Positions 1 to 6,411 of a stretch of 42,613 nucleotides of DNA are shown in pieces (the stretch's first letter is position 1; every line of letters starts with the position of its first letter). The stretch lies in the IMG/VR virus record IMGVR_UViG_3300033145_001808, positions 1-42,613 of that record. One strand, given 5' to 3'. Under the pieces are notes generated by a model, which worked only from the letters and a program-made list of their open reading frames with translations, was not told the origin of the DNA and did no database searches. This stretch comes from a virus. Made by a program: the position numbers and the translations under genes.

Positions 1-146
1 TCATTCTTTTGGTGATTCTGACATTTTTTACATAATAAGTTTTTTTCGTTATCATAAGGAAATTCAGGTTGTTTTGCTCCTTTATCGTTACGATAAAACT
101 CTAGAATTGAAATAAGAGAATTGGTTATTTCAAATATTGAGTCCAA
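1..146 (-). CDS. Partial small CxxC protein running off the left edge
   Basis: A minus-strand frame is open from a TTG at 146 to the window edge, giving 48 residues without a stop. The C-terminal part contains LLCKKCQNHQ, a CxxC pair as in small zinc-binding phage proteins. The nearest upstream stop is a TAA just before the TTG. I see no clear ribosome binding site, and the region upstream of the start is a direct repeat, so the start is uncertain. The protein is not recognised. It is the last minus-strand gene visible and may belong to another transcription unit, since about 300 bases without genes separate it from the lysis genes. Confidence 0.4.
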   Translation of the reverse strand, partial: MDSIFEITNSLISILEFYRNDKGAKQPEFPYDNEKNLLCKKCQNHQKN

Positions 147-189
147 TTGTAGTTAATATTGAGTCCAATGGTATACACTAGTATACACT
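133..189. repeat. Two pairs of short direct repeats
   Basis: AATATTGAGTCCAAT occurs at 133-147 and 155-169, spaced by 22 bp (about two helical turns). GTATACACT occurs at 171-179 and 181-189, spaced by 10 bp (one turn). On the minus strand these lie directly upstream of, and overlap, the start of the partial gene at 1-146. Helical-turn spacing suggests a protein-binding site, but a recent tandem duplication would look the same. Confidence 0.6.
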
Positions 190-339
190 TATTGAATACT
201 ATTAGAATCGTTATTTGCGATTTCTCAAAGAACCCTGGAGGGGGTCAAATTAAGTTAATAAAATATTAAAGTTCTATGGTAACTTTTCTAAAATAAGATT
301 ATTACCAAACATGTTATAACTGTAACAAAATTGTTTTAT

Positions 340-436
340 AGCCCATCCCGCCAGCTACCGTCTGGGAGAGTGTTGTCAGTACACTGGAGGGCATCACCAG
401 TCCGCCGTCGCAAAACCCAGCCTCACAACTGCGGGG
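340..436. other. GC-rich hairpin cluster in the left non-coding region
   Basis: The gene-free stretch 190-449 is AT-rich except for this sharply bounded GC-rich block. Three small hairpins follow one another: CCAG 351-354 with CTGG 362-365, AGTGT 369-373 with ACACT 381-385 (7-base loop), and CTGG 384-387 with CCAG 397-400 (sharing two bases with the previous stem). A further weak outer pairing is possible between CCCGCCAG near 347 and CTGCGGG near 429. It could be a structured RNA or a packaging or regulatory site. I cannot assign it to a known family. The rest of 147-449 shows no gene. Confidence 0.4.
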
Positions 437-449
437 GTCTCTGGTTTCT

Positions 450-689
450 TTAATTATCCCTGCTACAGGATGAGCTATTTCTCTTTTTGTAAGTTATAGG
501 CTGTTTTAACCAAGGATATCTTTTCTTAATTTTATTTATAGCTTGAGTTTTGCGATTGAATCTCTCAACATCTGGAAGAATAACTTCTTCTTCTATGAAT
601 TGCAGTATGTCCCTTAAAGCATTCACTATTTCTATGTTTACCATTTTTATAAGTTCCTGAAGTTCAACGCCTGCACCATCATTACTCAC
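450..689 (-). CDS. Small hypothetical protein after the endolysin
   Basis: A 79-residue product is expected from a GTG start at 689, which overlaps the endolysin stop and has AGGA six bases upstream. A TTG 30 bases earlier leaves the frame open further but has no ribosome binding site. The protein is predicted mostly helical in its first half (ELQELIKMVNIEIVN, LRDILQFIEEEV) and lysine-rich later (INKIKKRYPWLKQP). It has no membrane segment and no recognised family. Its position after the lysis enzyme suggests an accessory lysis role or the start of another module; this is inference only. Confidence 0.6.
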   Translation of the reverse strand: MSNDGAGVELQELIKMVNIEIVNALRDILQFIEEEVILPDVERFNRKTQAINKIKKRYPWLKQPITYKKRNSSSCSRDN

Positions 690-1143
690 TTTTAGTCCTA
701 TAAAATTTGTGATTGCCAATTTGCTTTATAAATTCCATACTTTTAGCCCAATGGGGTTCAATATCTGCCCTACAATAGTGAGTTGCACCATTAGTGGGAT
801 CTTCAGCATCATTATTTAATACCAACTTTGCTGCCTCAAAACACTCTTGCCATCTGTTAAAACTATCCCAGAGGAGAGGATTCCTCATTTTATTGCGATT
901 AGCATCACCAGCATTAAAAGCTGAGAATTGTTTATATTTAAGAATAACTTCTCGGTAGTTATTTCCATACCACTTGGCTCTGTTGACCCGATTTTGGATT
1001 ACCCAACCTATAGCTAGTTTTCCCAAAAATGGCTCTCCCCGGCCCTCTCCCCATATGCAAGTAGCTACAAGTAGGATTACTGGCCACTTGAAAAAGAGAA
1101 ATGGAACAGCCACGGGAGTGGGGATATATATAATCTTATCCAT
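682..1143 (-). CDS. SleB-type cell wall hydrolase (endolysin)
   Basis: The 153-residue protein matches the Hydrolase_2 (SleB/CwlJ) family, which cleaves peptidoglycan. Residues 30-55 carry the family motif IWGEGRGEP...AIGWVIQNRV with the probable catalytic Glu33. The family's C-terminal signature is present as DPTNGATHY, then PHWAKSMEF and IGNHKFYR. A hydrophobic stretch at residues 8-30 (VAVPFLFFKWPVILLVATCI) could be a signal anchor or a signal-arrest-release helix, so export without a classical holin is possible. It follows a holin candidate and is the probable lysis enzyme. A usable AAAGG motif precedes the ATG. Confidence 0.88.
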   Translation of the reverse strand: MDKIIYIPTPVAVPFLFFKWPVILLVATCIWGEGRGEPFLGKLAIGWVIQNRVNRAKWYGNNYREVILKYKQFSAFNAGDANRNKMRNPLLWDSFNRWQECFEAAKLVLNNDAEDPTNGATHYCRADIEPHWAKSMEFIKQIGNHKFYRTKSE

Positions 1144-1167
1144 TCAATTATACCTTTTTGGATGATA

Positions 1168-1229
1168 GCGGGGCAGGGAGGAGAGCAGGGCGAAAGGAGG
1201 AGTCAAAAGACCCTGCAAGGCTGCCCCGC
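1168..1229. other. Two-tier GC-rich hairpin between lysis genes
   Basis: GCGGGGCAG (1168-1176) pairs perfectly with CTGCCCCGC (1221-1229), and inside it GCAGGG (1185-1190) pairs with CCCTGC (1211-1216). The element fills the gap between the stop of the 1238-1651 gene and the ribosome binding site of the endolysin. No U-tract follows on the minus strand, so it is not a standard terminator there. A TTTT follows on the plus strand, giving a weak plus-strand terminator at best. It could tune endolysin translation or be an RNA-processing site. Confidence 0.6.
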
Positions 1230-1237
1230 CAGTTTTG

Positions 1238-1651
1238 CTATTTCAAAAGCCCAGTCACCTCATTTATCGCATCAACCACTTCCGCCGCTTCCTCGTTGGT
1301 GAAAACTCCATCCTCAATCATCTTGGCTATCGCAGCGAAAAGAGCTACTTTGTCCGATTGATTCCATTCGAAATTCTCTACCTCGCCCAAAGCTGCCACA
1401 ATCAGAGCAACCACAATGTCATCAACTCTCCCCGGGATATGTTTCTTGACTTCCTGCAGGAAAACGATTATCTCGGCCTTCTTGATTTTGGCATCCTCGA
1501 TAATACTTGCACCAGTTTTCCAGAGCGGATGGTTTTTTCCTAGCTCGATCCTGAAGTAGATGTACCCTTTTCTCAATAGCCATGCCAGAATTCCCAGAGC
1601 AACATCCCATCCGAACTTTACTCCGATTGAAACTAAAAAACTTTTTAACAT
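1238..1651 (-). CDS. Membrane-associated protein, holin candidate
   Basis: The 137-residue protein begins with a hydrophobic segment at about residues 4-33 (WDVALGILAWLLRKGYIYF). A second apolar stretch lies at about 75-90 (VDDIVVALIVAALG). The C-terminal third is an acidic helical tail. Size, N-terminal membrane segment and position just before the endolysin fit a holin, but no family signature is visible. GGAGGG precedes the ATG, and the start overlaps the stop of the previous gene by seven bases, so translation is probably coupled. Confidence 0.6.
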   Translation of the reverse strand: MLKSFLVSIGVKFGWDVALGILAWLLRKGYIYFRIELGKNHPLWKTGASIIEDAKIKKAEIIVFLQEVKKHIPGRVDDIVVALIVAALGEVENFEWNQSDKVALFAAIAKMIEDGVFTNEEAAEVVDAINEVTGLLK

Positions 1652-2418
1652 TTTATTCCCTCCATCTTATATTTATTTGCTTGCTTCCACTCTTCCTTTC
1701 TCATATTAACCCCGGTTCCTCCATCGTCTTTCCAGGGGTAAACGATATATCCATAACTTTTATCCACCCAGAACTTAACCTGTTCCATAATATCCGGCTC
1801 AAATAAATATCCCGCTGCGGGTGTTCTCCAGTGAGCCTGAATTATGGGAAGGATGGGAACGGTTATATTCTCACGAAAATACTGTTCAAACCATGCCATA
1901 TATTCCAATGGCGTATCACAACTAGGCCATTTGTGGTTCTCCCTATATGGATATGTGCTAGGCATTATAAGGTCTAGCTGATTAAGTGCATCAATCCATT
2001 TCTGTTTTTCCTCAGCGGGTAAATATTTACAGCCAAAGTCACAACAAATGATTGTGCCCACTGGCTTGTCAGTATTCTGTTTCATTCGCTTATATGCATC
2101 TAGTAATTCCTGTGGCGTCCATCCCCTGCAATCAGGTTCGTCGCATATACTGTATGCAGTAACTTTGCTTTCATCACCCCAGACAGTTTTTGTATTGGGA
2201 ATGACGAATCCATCCCAGTCTCCAACAAATCCAGCGAAGGGCAGGATTAAATTGAATCCCAGATCAACGGCCTCTTCTTTGGACGGCTTGGGATTCAGGG
2301 TTAAGAGTCCCCTTACCCATTTGTAGGGATTCTCTGGCTCTTTCGGTTTCTTGCGAAAGAATATCAGAGCCAGGAATGCCAGAATTGCCAAGATGGCTCC
2401 TGCTATCAGTTTAAACAT
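1645..2418 (-). CDS. Membrane-anchored TIM-barrel-like protein
   Basis: The start is ATG 2418, eight bases after GGAGGG; an upstream GTG lies inside that site. Residues 1-24 form one transmembrane segment (LIAGAILAILAFLALIFF) followed by a basic RKKPKE stop-transfer. The remaining 230 residues alternate strands and helices like a glycoside-hydrolase barrel: LGFNLILPF, VTAYSICDEPDC, VGTIICCDFG, LIMPSTYPYRE, VPILPIIQAHW and YGYIVYPWKDDG. The acidic residues at strand ends (Glu/Asp in CDEPD) are typical catalytic positions of such barrels. It may act on cell-surface glycans during lysis or exclusion. The exact family is not recognised. Confidence 0.6.
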   Translation of the reverse strand: MFKLIAGAILAILAFLALIFFRKKPKEPENPYKWVRGLLTLNPKPSKEEAVDLGFNLILPFAGFVGDWDGFVIPNTKTVWGDESKVTAYSICDEPDCRGWTPQELLDAYKRMKQNTDKPVGTIICCDFGCKYLPAEEKQKWIDALNQLDLIMPSTYPYRENHKWPSCDTPLEYMAWFEQYFRENITVPILPIIQAHWRTPAAGYLFEPDIMEQVKFWVDKSYGYIVYPWKDDGGTGVNMRKEEWKQANKYKMEGIKC

Positions 2419-2423
2419 CTCTT

Positions 2424-2918
2424 TCACCCTCCTTTTAGGCTTTTTAGATAGTGTCTCGATAGCTCAAAAGCCGGGGGAGAGAATTTCTCCATTTCTTTTA
2501 GCTTCTGAGCCAGCCTTTTGATGATGTTTATTGACTCTGTCAATGAAAGAGTCCCTCTGACCACGTTGTCGATGGATATCACTGTGCTAGTAATATCGGG
2601 ACGCTTGCCGTAAACTTTATTCCAGTTAAAGGCTAGGAGTCCAAACTCTATTCCCAGATCCTTCAGTATGGGTTTCATCGGCTGATTGATAGTAATAGAT
2701 AAAAGCATATTCAGAGCTTCTTTGACAGTAGACTTCTCTTTTCCTGTTGCCTCTTTATCGAACTTTTCTGAAGTTAATTGTTTTTTCATTAACTCAAAAG
2801 CACATTTTATTACATTTTGTCCATCTTTCGATAGAATCGTGTTAAGGTCTTGGTGTCCTAAGATATACTCCAATTTCTTTGTGTTCCTCTCAAAAGCCTT
2901 TTTATCTTCTTCTTTCAT
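2424..2918 (-). CDS. Hypothetical helical protein after the radical SAM genes
   Basis: 164 residues, soluble and helical by eye, with no recognised domain. The charged N-terminus (KKAFERNTKKLEYILGHQD) and the segment TESINIIKRLAQKLKEMEKF suggest coiled-coil or partner binding. The ATG overlaps the stop of the SPASM-type radical SAM gene (ATGA) and has GGAG upstream, so the two are translationally coupled. It may be a partner of the radical SAM module or of the following membrane protein. Confidence 0.7.
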   Translation of the reverse strand: MKEEDKKAFERNTKKLEYILGHQDLNTILSKDGQNVIKCAFELMKKQLTSEKFDKEATGKEKSTVKEALNMLLSITINQPMKPILKDLGIEFGLLAFNWNKVYGKRPDITSTVISIDNVVRGTLSLTESINIIKRLAQKLKEMEKFSPPAFELSRHYLKSLKGG

Positions 2919-4234
2919 TTCAACTCCTTCTCTACAAGTCTTAAAGAGGCTTGTTTATTTGGATTAAGTCTGTCAAAAATTGTCTCATAAACCCCTAACT
3001 TTTTATATACTTTTATCATTGATGCTATTTTAGCGTGTTCTAATTTACACACTGTAGGTATGGGACTAAATAAATCCCCCGTAATCTCATACATACTTCC
3101 CAGGCATTGTCCCTGACAAAGATACTTAATCATACAAACCTCACATTGAGGCTGAGTCTTAAAATCAAAGGCTATCTCTCCAATAGCTAATTCAGGATTT
3201 TTTGCCTCTATACCTACAATCTTATCATCTTTAACTACAAATTTTCCTAAAATAAACTGGCTGTAAGATTGCCTATGGCAAGGGACAATTGCTAGATCAC
3301 CTAATCTTACATAAAGACAGGATTGGAGAGAGCAGCCCAAACCCCTGCCGATTGAAGTTAGGCAGTTACTAAGAATATTGTAACCTCTACGCCTGAACAA
3401 AAAATCAAGATAATTACCAACGACTCCTTTACACGGGACTTCGAAAGTCCACTTAATGAGAAACTTTATAAAGTCCATATAATCTCGTATTTGCTTATCT
3501 GTCCACTCCACATTGCGGACTTCAAGAAGATAAATATTGCTAAATGGTATATCAAACTCTGTGAATTTACTCTGAAACCACAAAAAGTTATCAGTCCACT
3601 TTTCGATAAGATCGGAATATACCATCGGATGAAAGCCAAAGCGGTACCTTCTGTTGAATCTAAAGCACTTATCATAGTATTTATCGTCCCTTCTTTCCTT
3701 GGCTTTCTTGAAAGGTCTATTCGCCTCGCAGAATTTACCATCAAAGGAAGCTGAGAGTAAAATGGGGATACCTACATTTCTCGAGTCCCTCAAGAGTTGC
3801 TCTACTTTTTCCGTCAGCCTGTCGCTGAGAATGAACGTGTAGTTAGTCGGAATGAGAATATTCTTAGGCTTCCTCTCGGTATTAGAGAACTTGTCTAATA
3901 TCAGTTTCAAGGCATCAAAACCCACTTTTTGAGAGAAAGGCTCACCAGAGAAGAAGTCTATATCTGGTGCATATCCCTTTACAATAAGCCAGTCCAAAAG
4001 CATCTCCAAATTATGGAGAATATCTTTGGGCCTGCTTATTTTTCTCGAATAGAGTTCCTCGCCAAACCTAGCTATATAACAGTATTTACAATTGAGATTG
4101 CAACGTGAATTGAGAATGAATTCTATCCTTCTGAAATTCTCATAACGTTTATCATCTTTGTTTGTCCAACCCTTGAAAAAAGTGTGTTCTAAAAAAGAAT
4201 TAAACAAAGCATTATTTTCTTGTTGATGATTCAT
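2915..4234 (-). CDS. Radical SAM protein with SPASM-like C-terminal cysteine cluster
   Basis: The start is ATG 4234, with GGAGAG upstream; longer readings lack a site and overlap the previous gene. In the 439-residue product Cys45, Cys49 and Cys52 (CNLNCKYC) form the CxxxCxxC motif that binds the radical SAM 4Fe-4S cluster. FFSGEP follows as the usual GGEP-like SAM-binding motif, then LSASFDGKF. The C-terminus is cysteine-rich: CSLQSC, a single Cys before HRQ, then CEVCMIKYLCQGQC, as in SPASM auxiliary-cluster domains of peptide-modifying enzymes (anSME, PqqE, sactisynthases). It overlaps a second radical SAM gene and lies two genes after tetrapeptide-repeat proteins, which are its probable substrates. 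Confidence 0.9.
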   Translation of the reverse strand: MNHQQENNALFNSFLEHTFFKGWTNKDDKRYENFRRIEFILNSRCNLNCKYCYIARFGEELYSRKISRPKDILHNLEMLLDWLIVKGYAPDIDFFSGEPFSQKVGFDALKLILDKFSNTERKPKNILIPTNYTFILSDRLTEKVEQLLRDSRNVGIPILLSASFDGKFCEANRPFKKAKERRDDKYYDKCFRFNRRYRFGFHPMVYSDLIEKWTDNFLWFQSKFTEFDIPFSNIYLLEVRNVEWTDKQIRDYMDFIKFLIKWTFEVPCKGVVGNYLDFLFRRRGYNILSNCLTSIGRGLGCSLQSCLYVRLGDLAIVPCHRQSYSQFILGKFVVKDDKIVGIEAKNPELAIGEIAFDFKTQPQCEVCMIKYLCQGQCLGSMYEITGDLFSPIPTVCKLEHAKIASMIKVYKKLGVYETIFDRLNPNKQASLRLVEKELK

Positions 4235-5546
4235 CTTCTCTCCGCCGCAAAAGTTCTTCAAAAGCACCATTGCTGAATAATCGTAGAAGTGACACTGGTG
4301 TAAAGTGAATACATCCAATATTAAGTAAATTTTCTGCGGGACAAGAGAGAGCAGTATTAACGAATACCGCAAATAGAGTTGCCAGTTTCTCATCCAGATA
4401 GCACTTAGAAGCCTGTCCTGCTAAGACCAACTCTTTAAGCATTGCCACAACATAGCTTATTTTTAATCGCCAGAAGTCGTGGTAATTTCGCATTACATAA
4501 AAGAATCTTGTCTTCTCTTTTTCATCAGAAGTATCCACGATGAATCTATCTTTAATAAAATTAATTCTATCTCTTTGAAACAAGGAGACATCCCAGTTAT
4601 CTATGCCTTCCTGGGACAAGATGCTCTCGATATATTCAGGGTGATTGAAAAAGAAAGAGCGGTGGCAAATATGTATATCGCCTTTAATCCCAGCTCCTAA
4701 GTTGCTGTCTCCTCCTGAGCAGGTGAACATTGAAGACTTAGAAGATAAATCATTCTGATACTTAAACAGTCTGTCTAACCTAAACGAATAAGTATTAGGA
4801 TATTTCATTTCTCTTAGCTTCTTAAAAAACCCAGTAAGTTCTTTCCCGTCTTCGCTAGAGTATTTTCCTGGCACGCATAGGCTCGGAGCACAGGAATTAA
4901 CAAATTTTATTTTTTTATTTTTATTTAGACGCTTGAATTCTTCTTCTATATCATCGAAATAATCAAAATATTCTTTTATCCTTTTAGGCTCAAAATTAAG
5001 AAGTCTGATATTACTCATTGTTAGTGTGGATTTCATACGAAATTCTATCTCTACACAATCCAGTTCTAATTTATTTAAGCTCTTTATAATGTCGAAAAAG
5101 TTAGTGGGTATCCTCTTTGCTGCACCTTTTACCCTATTTACATCAGTAATGAAAGCTGGCCCATCTAGGGAGATTTGAGGCTTGAACTTAATTTTTCTAT
5201 TCCCTAACAGCGTCTCCAACCTTGCTACGAACTCAACAATTATTCGGGGGTTAGTCATCAAATTCGTAGAGAAAGAGATCTCCTTCAATTTTGGGAATCT
5301 GCCCAGCAAGTCAAAGAGCGGAATTTTATCTAAAGTTAATATAGGTTCAGTTCCCCAAAGCCCAAAGTATTCCAAATTCTTGCCATAAATCTTTTCCAAA
5401 TCATCAAGCCAGAATTTATTTTCTAACTTCTTTACAATTTCTTTCTGCAGGAATTTCATCAAAGAGGTCTTAGGAATGTAACAATATTTACATTTCAGAT
5501 TGCAACTCGCCGATGAAAATTGTTCCGCTGCTGTTAATCTATTCAT
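4212..5546 (-). CDS. Radical SAM protein (first of a tandem pair)
   Basis: 444 residues. The cluster motif CNLKCKYC lies almost at the N-terminus (Cys15, Cys19, Cys22). GLWGTEP at 62-68 takes the place of the GGEP motif, and ISLDGP at 125-130 is another typical radical SAM strand. Further cysteines occur in CAPSLC and in a CSGGDSN...HICHRSFF segment near residues 290-315, which could hold an auxiliary cluster. It is too diverged from its neighbour to be a recent duplicate. The ATG lies in a threefold AATAGATG/T tandem repeat with no clear ribosome binding site, 12 bases after the repeat-protein stop, so translational coupling is likely. Confidence 0.88.
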   Translation of the reverse strand: MNRLTAAEQFSSASCNLKCKYCYIPKTSLMKFLQKEIVKKLENKFWLDDLEKIYGKNLEYFGLWGTEPILTLDKIPLFDLLGRFPKLKEISFSTNLMTNPRIIVEFVARLETLLGNRKIKFKPQISLDGPAFITDVNRVKGAAKRIPTNFFDIIKSLNKLELDCVEIEFRMKSTLTMSNIRLLNFEPKRIKEYFDYFDDIEEEFKRLNKNKKIKFVNSCAPSLCVPGKYSSEDGKELTGFFKKLREMKYPNTYSFRLDRLFKYQNDLSSKSSMFTCSGGDSNLGAGIKGDIHICHRSFFFNHPEYIESILSQEGIDNWDVSLFQRDRINFIKDRFIVDTSDEKEKTRFFYVMRNYHDFWRLKISYVVAMLKELVLAGQASKCYLDEKLATLFAVFVNTALSCPAENLLNIGCIHFTPVSLLRLFSNGAFEELLRRREDESSTRK

Positions 5547-5557
5547 CTATTCATCTA

Positions 5558-5920
5558 TTAAACTGGAGCTTTGGCATCAGCATAGTGTGTGTATAAGACC
5601 CCACTATTATGGTTAGTGTTATCATCAAGATAATAAACCGAATTGACCCCTTCATCATGATCCGTGCGATCTGTTGACTTATAGCCAGTATCTACTCCTG
5701 TATTAACATCATTATTATAGGATGAATGCTGGTCATTATAGTGGGTTGCATTATATCCATCATCAACAACGGTATTCTGAGCAGCATTGTAAGAAACTTT
5801 GTCAGCTCCGCAGGCTTCATCATCTTTGATAGAATCGAGATTGCTTCTTATTTCTTCTATTACTGCTTTCGTAATAAATGCTGCTCCTTTCTGTATATCC
5901 TCTGTCCATTCAAACGACAT
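5558..5920 (-). CDS. Tetrapeptide-repeat protein A, candidate radical SAM substrate
   Basis: 120 residues. Residues 1-34 form a leader-like module starting MSFEWT and containing IEEIRSNLDSI. From residue 42 to 117 the sequence reads in 19 consecutive tetrads, for example TGVD, TGYK, STDR, TDHD. Positions 1-2 are mostly small or polar, position 3 is Y (5), V (5) or H (4), and position 4 is N (8), D (3) or K/R (3). A YTHY tetrad lies near the end. It shares both leader and repeat pattern with the next gene and sits directly before two radical SAM genes. I infer a modified fibre-like or RiPP-like substrate. GGGAG precedes the ATG. Confidence 0.8.
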   Translation of the reverse strand: MSFEWTEDIQKGAAFITKAVIEEIRSNLDSIKDDEACGADKVSYNAAQNTVVDDGYNATHYNDQHSSYNNDVNTGVDTGYKSTDRTDHDEGVNSVYYLDDNTNHNSGVLYTHYADAKAPV

Positions 5921-5937
5921 TTTCGCTCCCTATTTCA

Positions 5938-6405
5938 CTAATTTCCCACATAGTGAGTGTACCAGTAAGTTCCATAATAATCATTTTGAACACCTGTATT
6001 GACTGGCCCACAAGCCGAACCCTTATGAGCTGAATCCACACTAGAATTATGTGTTGATTTCACATCTGAATCATAATTGCTATCTACTCCAGCCTTATAG
6101 CCTGAATCATAGCCTGTATTTTGTCCTGTATAAACAGATGCATCTGCATCAGCATTATCTGCTCCGTCATGGTCCGTGTTGTGAGAGTGGCAGTAGTTCA
6201 TGTCGTCTGCATAATCAATCTTAGTCCTTATATCCTGATAGTCTGCAGTTTCTTCAAGGTCTTCTACATTGACTGGAAGTTCCGTCCAAGAGGGAGGATC
6301 CAATGCAAGATCAGAATATACAGTTTCGACATTGGTCTGAATCTCATCTATGATGTCATCAAGCGTTATATCTCCGACTATAATGGATGTCCAACTAAAA
6401 CCCAT
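5938..6405 (-). CDS. Tetrapeptide-repeat protein B, paralogue of A
   Basis: 155 residues. Two successive WT-type modules (MGFSWT...IIDEIQTNVETV, then SWTELP...YQDIRTKIDY) resemble the N-terminal module of protein A and short modules seen in phage fibre proteins. Residues 77-152 are 19 tetrads such as TGYD, SGYK, AGVD, SNYD, ending YTHY then VGN. Position 3 is Y (5), V (6) or H (4); position 4 is D (6), N (4) or K (3). One tetrad carries a Cys (GSAC) and one a Trp (GTYW). It lies between the fibre gene and protein A with an AGGTGA site, so it is probably made with the tail genes. Confidence 0.8.
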   Translation of the reverse strand: MGFSWTSIIVGDITLDDIIDEIQTNVETVYSDLALDPPSWTELPVNVEDLEETADYQDIRTKIDYADDMNYCHSHNTDHDGADNADADASVYTGQNTGYDSGYKAGVDSNYDSDVKSTHNSSVDSAHKGSACGPVNTGVQNDYYGTYWYTHYVGN

Positions 6406-6411
6406 ATTTTC

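Noticed and set aside
4235-4393. Longer N-terminus for the SPASM-type radical SAM protein
   Set aside because: The extra residues are the antisense-like reading of the upstream radical SAM gene, and ATG 4234 has a good GGAGAG site.
2915-5546. Housekeeping radical SAM enzymes such as queuosine synthesis or sulfatase maturation
   Set aside because: No queuosine genes or sulfatase lie nearby, and the adjacent repeat proteins give a better substrate candidate; still not excluded.
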